From an uncultured Paracoccaceae bacterium (GTDB lineage: Bacteria; Pseudomonadota; Alphaproteobacteria; Rhodobacterales; Rhodobacteraceae), in the NCBI GenBank assembly GCA_947503775.1, contig CANNFE010000002.1, positions 557,415-621,414 on the forward strand: DNA of 64,000 nt, read 5' to 3'. The stretch's first letter is position 1, and each line of letters opens with the position of its first letter. The translations under genes were made by a program, and so were the position numbers. Below, piece by piece: positions 58,063-64,000 of this stretch. The notes under the pieces were generated by a model. The model saw only the letters and a program-made list of their open reading frames with translations, searched no databases and was not told where the DNA came from.

Positions 58063-58593
58063 ATGACTTTTCTTCGAAGCGCCGCTGTCGCGCTGGGCGC
58101 CGCTCTTGTTCCTTTTTCTGCTGCTGCCGAATTGGCGCTTGTGCAGGGCGCGAACAATTCTGCGCGTCTTGAGGGGCGGATCGACGGATATGCGATGTCC
58201 GTGAATTGCTCGCCCAACTGGGGTCATCAGGGGCTTGCGGGGTTCATGATAGGGCCTCGGGACGAGGCGCCTGATCCGGCCCTGACGGGGGTGAGCGACT
58301 TCGGGTTCGAGTTCGTCCTGCCGGACAACCTGCCCGAAGAGATTGCGGAGGGCGCTGCCGTCTGGAGCGATGTCGAGATCGAGGAATTCAACGACCGGCT
58401 GTTCTGGTATGTGCCGATCGACGACACGCTGACCCAGCTTTTCGCCTATTCGACCGCGCTTGAGGTCGCGTTTACCTCGCAGACCGGTCCGGTGACCCTG
58501 ACGATGGTCATGGAGCGCCCGGACGGGAATCTGGTGGGACGGACCGGACTGGCGTGGCTGGGACTTCATCAGATCTGTCAGGAGAAGCGGTAG
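58063..58593 (+). CDS. hypothetical secreted protein, 176 aa
   Basis: MTFLRSAAVALGAALVPFSA then AAE is a signal peptide. The mature domain has two cysteines (SVNCSPNWGHQ and HQICQEKR) that could form one disulfide, and a middle part rich in acidic residues (LPDNLPEEIAEGAAVWSDVE). No membrane helix after the signal, no enzyme motif. Family unknown. Confidence 0.72.
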   Translation: MTFLRSAAVALGAALVPFSAAAELALVQGANNSARLEGRIDGYAMSVNCSPNWGHQGLAGFMIGPRDEAPDPALTGVSDFGFEFVLPDNLPEEIAEGAAVWSDVEIEEFNDRLFWYVPIDDTLTQLFAYSTALEVAFTSQTGPVTLTMVMERPDGNLVGRTGLAWLGLHQICQEKR

Positions 58594-58624
58594 ACAGCGC
58601 TTCAGCTCTCTGGCAGCGTAAGTC

Positions 58625-59638
58625 ATGGCTTACGCACTTATCCTTGGCGGGACCGGTCAGATCGGGCTGGCCGTGGCAGAGCGGTTGGTTGCAGAGGGCT
58701 GGCAGGTCGGTCTGGGCAGCCGGACGCCATCGCCGCTGGCCGGACCATGGCGCCATGTTGCGGTCGACCGGGAGGATGATGAGACGCTGCGGAGGGTCTT
58801 GGGGCAGGGCGCGGATCTGCTTCTCGATTGCGTGGCGTTCGATGCGCGGCATGCCGATCAGCTGCTGGATTGCGAGGTGATGGTCGGGCGGATCGCCGTG
58901 ATCTCGAGCGCAAGCGTTTATGCGGATGGAGACGGGCGGACGCTGGATGAGGCAGCCGTCTGCGGTCCGCCACGGTTTCCAGTGCCGATCCCGGAGGATC
59001 ATGCGACGGTCGCTCCGGGGCCGCAGACGTACTCGACCCGAAAGGTTGCGATGGAGCGGCGCCTGTTCGAGCGGGCGCAGGGACCGATGACGGTGCTGCG
59101 TCCCTGTTCCATTCACGGACCGCAGAGCAGGCATGCGCGGGAATGGTGGTTCGTCAAACGGCTGCTTGACGGGCGATCGCGAATCCCACTGGCCTATGGC
59201 GGGCGAAGCCGGTTTCAGACGACGTCGACCCGCGCGATCGCCGAGGCCGTTCTTCATGGTCTGACAGTCGAAGGGCACCGGATCCTGAACGTGACGGATG
59301 CGGATGCGCCCGATGTGGCGGAGATCGGACGAACGATCATGCAGGTGATGGAGCGCGAGGCGGAGCTGGTCGGGCTGCTGGACGCTCCGTTTCCGCCGCG
59401 CGACGGGGCGACGCCATGGTCGCCGCGGCATCCGATCGTCTGCGCGTCGTCGGTTCCGACCGCGGGGACCTATGCCGAGACGGTTCCGGCCGCGGTCGAG
59501 TGGCTGCTGAAGACGGTGCCGCGTGACGATTGGCAAACCGCCCTGCCGCAACTGGCGGCCTATCCCCGGGACCATTTCGATTATGCGCTCGATGATGCGG
59601 CGCTGGCGTTGAAGGGGGCGGAGCCGCTTTCTACTTGA
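58625..59638 (+). CDS. NAD-dependent epimerase/dehydratase family (extended SDR) protein
   Basis: 337 aa. NAD(P)-binding LILGGTGQIGLAVAERLVAE at the N-terminus, SSASVYADG and the catalytic YSTRK (Tyr-X3-Lys) around residue 138, then RPCSIHGPQSRHAREWW. It resembles sugar-nucleotide epimerases or isoflavone-reductase-like SDRs; the substrate cannot be told. It stands between the secreted protein and the convergent MalY gene (6-base gap). Confidence 0.87.
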   Translation: MAYALILGGTGQIGLAVAERLVAEGWQVGLGSRTPSPLAGPWRHVAVDREDDETLRRVLGQGADLLLDCVAFDARHADQLLDCEVMVGRIAVISSASVYADGDGRTLDEAAVCGPPRFPVPIPEDHATVAPGPQTYSTRKVAMERRLFERAQGPMTVLRPCSIHGPQSRHAREWWFVKRLLDGRSRIPLAYGGRSRFQTTSTRAIAEAVLHGLTVEGHRILNVTDADAPDVAEIGRTIMQVMEREAELVGLLDAPFPPRDGATPWSPRHPIVCASSVPTAGTYAETVPAAVEWLLKTVPRDDWQTALPQLAAYPRDHFDYALDDAALALKGAEPLST

Positions 59639-59644
59639 GCGCCT

Positions 59645-60814
59645 CTATTGCAGGTCCAAAAAGGCCTTTGTCAGGCGTTCGGTCGCGTCCCGAACCATCT
59701 CGCGCGGGGCGGCGATGTTGAAGCGAAGAAAGCTGTCGCCGCCCTTGCCGAAGGTCGGGCCGTGATTGACGGCGATCTTGGCGTCCTGTTCGACGCGGCG
59801 GGTGAACTCGGCCCGCTCCATGCCGGTGCCGGCGAAATCGACCCAGGCGAGGTAGGTGGATTCGAGCGGCATGGACTGCAGGCCTGGGATAGCATTCACG
59901 GCGTCGTCGAAGAGGCGGCGGTTGGCGTCGAGATAGGTCAGCAGTTCTTCGACCCAGTCGGCGCCGGCTTCGGAATAGGCGGCGGTTGCCATGAAGAGCC
60001 CGAAGCTGTTGGGCGACATGCCGAGGGCGGCCATGCGCGCGGCGAAGCGCTGGCGCAGGTCGGGATCGGCGATGATGACGTTGCCAACGTGACTGCCGGC
60101 TATGTTGAAGGTCTTGGTGACGGCGGTCATCATCACCAGCCGGTCCGCGATCCCGTCGATATGCGCCATCGGGGTATGGGAGTGGCTCGCGAAGACGAGG
60201 TCGTGGTGGATCTCGTCCGAGACGATGATCAGGTCGTGGCGCTTGGCGAAGGCGGCGACGCCCTCAAGCTCTTCGCGCGTCCAGACGCGGCCGCCGGGAT
60301 TATGCGGTGAGCAGAGGATGAGCATCGTCTCGCGCCCGGTCATCTGGGCGTCATAGGCGTCGAAATCCATCACGTAGCGGTCGCCGTCACGGGCCAGCTC
60401 GCATTCCACGACTTGCCGGTTTGCGGCGCGGATCACCTTGGCGAAGGCGTGGTAGACAGGCGTGAAGAGGACGATGCCATCGCCTTCTTTTGTGAAGGCG
60501 TCGAGGCACATGGCGGTGCCGTTGACGAGGCCGTGGGTGGTGAAGATATGGGCCGGATCGATCTGCCAGTTATAACGCGTTTCCATCCACCAGCGGATCG
60601 CCTCGCGGTATTTGCTGTCATCGCCGAAATAGCCGTAGACGCCGTGATCGACCATCGCCTGCACCGCGTCCTGCACGCATTGGGGTGGGCGGAACTCCAT
60701 ATCGGCGACCCACATGGCGATGCCGTCCTCCTTGGGCACGCCGTAGAGCTGCTCCATCATGTCCCATTTCACGCAATGGGTGCCGCGGCGGTCGATGAGT
60801 TGGTCGAAGGACAT
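59645..60814 (-). CDS. MalY/PatB-family PLP-dependent C-S lyase (cystathionine beta-lyase type)
   Basis: 389 aa. CVKWDMMEQLYGVPKEDGIAMWVADMEF at the start, CSPHNPGGRVWTREELEGVA, and the PLP lysine in MMTAVTKTFNIAGSHVGNVI match PatB/MalY. It cleaves cystathionine or cysteine conjugates to a thiol, pyruvate and ammonia. It lies divergently from the deformylase operon (91 bases). Confidence 0.93.
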   Translation of the reverse strand: MSFDQLIDRRGTHCVKWDMMEQLYGVPKEDGIAMWVADMEFRPPQCVQDAVQAMVDHGVYGYFGDDSKYREAIRWWMETRYNWQIDPAHIFTTHGLVNGTAMCLDAFTKEGDGIVLFTPVYHAFAKVIRAANRQVVECELARDGDRYVMDFDAYDAQMTGRETMLILCSPHNPGGRVWTREELEGVAAFAKRHDLIIVSDEIHHDLVFASHSHTPMAHIDGIADRLVMMTAVTKTFNIAGSHVGNVIIADPDLRQRFAARMAALGMSPNSFGLFMATAAYSEAGADWVEELLTYLDANRRLFDDAVNAIPGLQSMPLESTYLAWVDFAGTGMERAEFTRRVEQDAKIAVNHGPTFGKGGDSFLRFNIAAPREMVRDATERLTKAFLDLQ

Positions 60815-60905
60815 ATCGGTCTCCTTTGTGGCAGCAAGCTAGCCGGGCGCGGGCCGGGCGCAAGCGCGGATTGCAGAGGCCCGGCGGCTGCCCTAGATGG
60901 GGGGC

Positions 60906-61427
60906 ATGGCGAAGCGACCGATCCTCATTCACCCCGATCCGCGGCTCAAGACGGAGGCTGCGCCGGTCGGTTCGGTCTCAGGCGAGATCAAGGCATTGGC
61001 CGCGGATATGCTCGAGACGATGTACGATGCGCCGGGCATCGGGCTCGCGGCGCCTCAGGTCGGTGTTCTAAGCCGGCTTCTGGTCATGGATTGCGTGAAA
61101 GAGGAGGATCAGCCGCCGCGCCCGATGGTTCTGGTCGATCCACAGATCGTCTGGTCCTCGGAGGCGCAAAGCGTCTACGAGGAAGGCTGCCTGTCGATCC
61201 CAGATCAATACGCGGATGTAGAGCGTCCGGCGGAGGTCGAGGTGACCTGGACCTCGCTCGAGGGCGGCGCCTGTTCGGAGCGGTTTTCGGGGCTGTGGGC
61301 GACCTGCGTGCAGCACGAGATCGACCATCTCGATGGGCGGCTGTTCATCGATTACCTCAAGCCGCTGAAACGGCAGATGATCACCCGCAAGATGATGAAG
61401 CTCAAACGCGAGAGGGCGCGGGCATGA
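60906..61427 (+). CDS. def: peptide deformylase 1
   Basis: 173 aa from ATG 60906 (MAKRPILIHPDPRLK). All three catalytic motifs: GIGLAAPQVG (44-53), EGCLS with metal ligand C95, and HEIDH at 137-141. It removes the N-terminal formyl group from nascent proteins. First of three consecutive PDF-family genes ending at fmt. It is the copy with an intact active site and so the likely housekeeping enzyme. Confidence 0.95.
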   Translation: MAKRPILIHPDPRLKTEAAPVGSVSGEIKALAADMLETMYDAPGIGLAAPQVGVLSRLLVMDCVKEEDQPPRPMVLVDPQIVWSSEAQSVYEEGCLSIPDQYADVERPAEVEVTWTSLEGGACSERFSGLWATCVQHEIDHLDGRLFIDYLKPLKRQMITRKMMKLKRERARA

Positions 61428-61882
61428 TCCTCGAGATCCAGGAGGAGCCAAGCGAGGCCCTGCGGGTGAGCTGCAAGCCGGTCTCTGAATTTGGCGAGGC
61501 GTTTCAGGGCTTTGCGGAAGATCTGCTCGACACGATGTATGCGGCCCAGGGGCGCGGTTTGGCGGCACCGCAGGTCGGCGATGACCGGCGTGTCTTTGTC
61601 ATGGATGCCCGCTGGAAGACCGGGGCGCGGGCGCCGATGGTCGTCGTCAATCCCGAGATCGTGGAGGCGGCGCCGATGCAGACGGTCGGAGAGGAGGCGT
61701 GCCTGTCGATCCCCGGCAAGGTCTACCGCGTGCAGAGGCCTCTTTGGGTGGATCTGCGCTGGATGTCGCGGAGCGGCGTTCTGACGACCGAGCGGCTGGT
61801 CGGTCAGGAGGCGATGATCGCCTGTCACGAGCTGGACCATCTGGACGGGCGGCTGATCTCGGATCACGGCACGGAGGTGTGA
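61424..61882 (+). CDS. peptide deformylase 2 (EACLS variant)
   Basis: 152 aa, overlapping def by ATGA. GRGLAAPQVG is intact. EGCLS reads EACLS, keeping the ligand C93, and HEIDH reads HELDH (135-139), so a metal site and catalytic Glu136 are present. The Gly-to-Ala change next to the metal ligand is unusual for PDF and may alter substrate fit. Probably active, but different in specificity from copy 1. Confidence 0.9.
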   Translation: MILEIQEEPSEALRVSCKPVSEFGEAFQGFAEDLLDTMYAAQGRGLAAPQVGDDRRVFVMDARWKTGARAPMVVVNPEIVEAAPMQTVGEEACLSIPGKVYRVQRPLWVDLRWMSRSGVLTTERLVGQEAMIACHELDHLDGRLISDHGTEV

Positions 61883-62379
61883 AGGCCGCGTTTCTCAGAT
61901 GGCCGGATCCGCGGCTGCGCAAAGCGGCCGAACCGGTCGAGGCGGTGGATGACGAGGTGCGCGACATCTGGAACAAGATGGTTGCCGCGATGGAGGCGAT
62001 GCCGGGGATCGGCCTGGCCGCGCCGCAGATCGGAGTGATGCGGCGGCTGGCCGTGGTGGATGCTTCCGAGGAGCGCGGGCACGTCCTGCGAATGGCCAAT
62101 CCCGAACTGGTCTCGGTCAGCGAGGAGATGGCGACGATCCATGAGGCCTCGCCGAACCTGCCCGGTATCGGCGCGGATGTGCTGCGTCCCGCGGCTTGTG
62201 TCGTGCGGTATCTGGACGCCGCAGGCGAATGGGCCGAGCGGGCAATGGAGGGGATGTGGGCCCGGTCGGTGCAGCATCAGATCGATCATCTGGCTGGACG
62301 GATGTATTTTCACAGGCTCAGCCGTCTGAAACGGGATCGATTGTTGAAGAAAGCGGAACGGGGGCAGATTTTTAGCTAA
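61879..62379 (+). CDS. peptide deformylase-like protein 3, catalytic residues lost
   Basis: 166 aa from GTG 61879, overlapping the previous stop (GTGA). It keeps GIGLAAPQIG (43-52) and the fold, but the EGCLS position reads HEASPN (89-93) without the metal-binding Cys, and HEIDH is HQIDH (133-137), losing the catalytic Glu. It should not work as a standard deformylase; it may be a structural or regulatory partner of the two preceding enzymes. The last codons lie in a perfect palindrome. Confidence 0.88.
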   Translation: MKAAFLRWPDPRLRKAAEPVEAVDDEVRDIWNKMVAAMEAMPGIGLAAPQIGVMRRLAVVDASEERGHVLRMANPELVSVSEEMATIHEASPNLPGIGADVLRPAACVVRYLDAAGEWAERAMEGMWARSVQHQIDHLAGRMYFHRLSRLKRDRLLKKAERGQIFS

Positions 62380-62386
62380 AAATCTG
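62365..62386. repeat. 22-bp perfect palindrome over the stop codon of PDF-like 3
   Basis: CAGATTTTTAG / CTAAAAATCTG, self-complementary over 22 bases and including the TAA stop. It could form a hairpin in RNA, or bind a dimeric protein. No U-run follows, so it is not a standard terminator. Confidence 0.6.
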
Positions 62387-62414
62387 ACGAGGAGGGGGGC
62401 GCCCTGCGGGCGGG

Positions 62415-62438
62415 CGCTTTCTTCTGCCGAAGAAAGCG
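62415..62438 (+). promoter_or_regulatory. perfect hairpin upstream of fmt
   Basis: CGCTTTCTTC-TGCC-GAAGAAAGCG: a 10-bp perfect stem with a 4-base loop, ending 16 bases before the fmt ATG and next to its GGGAAGGA ribosome site. The 3' arm GAAGAAAGCGG also occurs at 62346-62356 inside the third deformylase gene. Confidence 0.5.
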
Positions 62439-62454
62439 GGAAGGACGGCACGGG

Positions 62455-63354
62455 ATGAAACTCGTCTTCATGGGCACGCCTGATTTCTCGGTTGCGGCGC
62501 TGGACGCTGTGACCGAGGCGGGGCACGAGGTTGTGTGTGTCTATTGCCAGCCGCCGCGCCCGGCGGGGCGAGGAAAGAAGGACCGCCCGTCGCCGGTTCA
62601 GGCGCGGGCCGAGGCGCTGGGGTTGCCGGTTCGGCATCCGGCATCACTCAAAGGCGAGGCAGCACAGGCGGAGTTTGCGGCGCTGGGTGCCGATTTGGGT
62701 GTCGTGGTGGCTTACGGGCTGATCCTGCCGGTGGCGGTGCTGGAGGCGCCGCGGTTCGGATGTCTGAATATCCATGCCTCGCTCTTGCCGCGCTGGCGAG
62801 GGGCGGCGCCGATCCAGCGGGCTATCATGGCGGGCGATGCCGAGACGGGGGTTGGGATCATGCAGATGGAGGCGGGGCTCGATACCGGGCCGGTGTTGCT
62901 GGAGGGGCGGGTCCCGATCGGGGTGGAGGAGACGTCTGGCGCGCTACATGATCGACTGGCTGCCTTGGGGGCGCAGTTGATCGTGCGGGCCTTGGATCAG
63001 CTCGAGGATCTGGAGCCGGTGCCGCAGCCCGAGGAGGGTGTGACCTATGCGGCCAAGATCGACAAGGCCGAGGCGCGGGTCGATTGGGACCGGCCTGCCG
63101 AGGAGGTCTCGCAGTTGATCCGGGGGCTGGCGCCGTTTCCGGGCGCCTGGTGCGAGATTGACGGGGAGCGGGTGAAGCTGCTCGGGGCGCGTGTTGTTAA
63201 CGGGAGTGGAGAGCCGGGTGAGGTTCTGTCGGGGTTCAAGGTGGCTTGCGGGGAGGGCGCCGTCGAGATCACGACAGCGCAGCGGGCGGGCAGGCACGCT
63301 ATGGCCGCCGGCGAGATCCTGAAGGGGCTTGCTCTGCCCGAGCGGCTGGATTGA
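62455..63354 (+). CDS. fmt: methionyl-tRNA formyltransferase
   Basis: 299 aa ([19 protein letters not shown]). [18 protein letters not shown] is the 10-formyl-THF site, with the catalytic Asp in GLDTGPVL nearby, and the C-terminal tRNA-binding domain is complete. It formylates initiator Met-tRNA, the reaction the deformylases upstream later undo. The pairing of def and fmt is conserved across bacteria. Confidence 0.96.
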   Translation: MKLVFMGTPDFSVAALDAVTEAGHEVVCVYCQPPRPAGRGKKDRPSPVQARAEALGLPVRHPASLKGEAAQAEFAALGADLGVVVAYGLILPVAVLEAPRFGCLNIHASLLPRWRGAAPIQRAIMAGDAETGVGIMQMEAGLDTGPVLLEGRVPIGVEETSGALHDRLAALGAQLIVRALDQLEDLEPVPQPEEGVTYAAKIDKAEARVDWDRPAEEVSQLIRGLAPFPGAWCEIDGERVKLLGARVVNGSGEPGEVLSGFKVACGEGAVEITTAQRAGRHAMAAGEILKGLALPERLD

Positions 63355-63370
63355 GGATTGACCGTCGGGT

Positions 63371-63397
63371 TTTGCATATTTTTGGCCAGATGAAGAG
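63371..63397 (+). repeat. dispersed AGATGAAG element
   Basis: Full-core copy 17 bases after the fmt stop, followed about 65 bases later by GTTAAGGTTAA (63461-63471), as after smc. Confidence 0.65.
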
Positions 63398-63618
63398 GCG
63401 GAGGCGCGCGGTCTTGATCCGTCGCTCTGATTCGTTGGGAGAGGTCATCTTGGTGGAGCTGTTAAGGTTAATGAGTGTTGGCCTTGATCCGTTTTGATCT
63501 TTGAGCGTCGTGCTGCAGCCAAGTTGGCGATGCATTTTCTTTGGGCAAGTTCCCTTCTTTGGGTCCGAGACGGTCGGTTTGTGTTTTAAGATTCGGAGCG
63601 GGTACTCTTGATGGGGTC

Positions 63619-63647
63619 GTTAAGGTTAATCGGCGCTAAGGTTAATC
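63619..63647 (+). repeat. GTTAAGGTTAA repeat, copy 2
   Basis: 29 bases (GTTAAGGTTAATCGG, then CTAAGGTTAATC), 23 of 29 identical to 43700-43728. Another partial copy lies at 63461-63471. Confidence 0.5.
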
Positions 63648-64000
63648 CGGGAAGCGGGGTGTTGGACAAAGAGTGATGATCTTACGGCCTTGGAGGGTTG
63701 GCTTTGTATGTCGGGTTGGGTGATGATGGGATCAAAGTCAGCGACGCTTGGAAGGGTCGAGGGGGGCTGACCCAGTGTCTCACCAAACGCCTTCTATGAC
63801 GGAAAAGTTGGGTGTGTAGGTCTATCTATTGAGTGGTTTGTTAGGCTAGGCTGTAGTGTTTTCCAGAAATTTGAGCTGGATTAGAAGGATCGGTGAGGTC
63901 CCACTCCTGGGCGCACCGCCACGCCCGCTCTTCTTTTTGGGATGGCGCGCACCGCGGTGAGGGCTGCGCTGGTCGGGTTTCTGGTGAGACGCGATGTTCT

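Larger units (their letters stand above)
63355..64000. other. gene-free right end of the window
   Basis: 646 bases after fmt without a credible gene on either strand. GC is lower than in the genes to the left. Contains an AGATGAAG element (63371), two GTTAAGGTTAA repeats (63461, 63619) and, at about 63890-63960, a G/C-rich segment (GGTGAGGTCCCACTCCTGGG onward) with imperfect inverted repeats. I checked it for tRNA features and saw none. Confidence 0.45.

Noticed and set aside
63371..63497. HIFGQMK-type peptides encoded by the AGATGAAG elements as small proteins
   Set aside because: Copies differ in frame, lack starts and ribosome sites, and diverge right after the element. Only the cobN copy is truly in a coding frame.
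63885..63930. Possible tRNA 3' end (CCACTCCTGGGCGCACC)
   Set aside because: No T-loop GGTTCAAATCC, anticodon stem or D-loop can be placed around it.

Overview
The window is one contiguous piece of a high-GC alphaproteobacterial chromosome. The gene set points to a Rhodobacteraceae/Roseobacter-type organism: a TRAP substrate-binding protein, an MnmC split into two genes, a PrtD/PrsE-type type I exporter, a long cobalamin gene set with CobN, three peptide deformylase-family genes next to fmt, and CtrA-like TTAA-N7-TTAA sites. Genes are tightly packed, with many 4-base ATGA/GTGA start-stop overlaps. I see no rRNA or tRNA gene, CRISPR array, prophage or insertion sequence.

Layout. 0-10 kb: 3' end of a TRAP DctP gene, then a mostly minus-strand block (rsmD, ferredoxin reductase, mscS, pterin dehydratase, GNAT, GDPD, RidA, type I secretion adaptor and ABC exporter) with a peroxiredoxin on the plus strand. 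10-24 kb: a secreted protein, PBP1A, glnK-amtB, an aromatic aminotransferase, sseA, smpB, a LysR regulator divergent from an unannotated 54-codon gene, the two MnmC halves, an EamA transporter, a soluble lytic transglycosylase and dapA. 24-32 kb: VOC and ThDP enzymes, cobO, three small lipoproteins (two of them paralogs), and a GFA-lrgA-lrgB operon.

32-40 kb: a minus-strand cobalt/cobalamin unit headed by a complete adenosylcobalamin riboswitch (P1 at 39709-39715 and 39908-39914), followed by hupE-like, cobW, GNAT genes (one frameshifted) and cobN. 40-50 kb: smc, three tandem paralogous glycosyltransferase-like genes, then cobD-cobC-DUF1636, a single-domain receiver protein and a glutathionyl-hydroquinone reductase. 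50.8-57.5 kb: small membrane protein-cbiX-cobH-cobL-cobI-cbiG/cobJ-cobM, all on the plus strand. 57.5-63.4 kb: two proteins of unknown function, an NAD-dependent epimerase, a MalY-type lyase, def-def-def-like-fmt. The last 646 bases hold no gene.

The cobalamin genes are spread over four places. They cover ring contraction and methylation (cobI, cbiG/cobJ, cobM, cobL, cobH), cobalt handling (cbiX, cobN, cobW, hupE-like), adenosylation (cobO) and the aminopropanol arm (cobC, cobD). The set mixes cobalt-early markers (CbiX, full CbiG) with the cobalt-late chelatase subunit CobN.

The most striking unexplained signal is a short oriented repeat with core ATATTTTTGGCCAGATGAAG. It occurs at least eight times, mostly just after stop codons, and once inside the cobN reading frame, where it is translated as part of a Pro/Thr/Ser-rich linker. 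A related 56-bp form with a CCTCCGGCGGAGG palindrome occurs twice around the GNAT genes.
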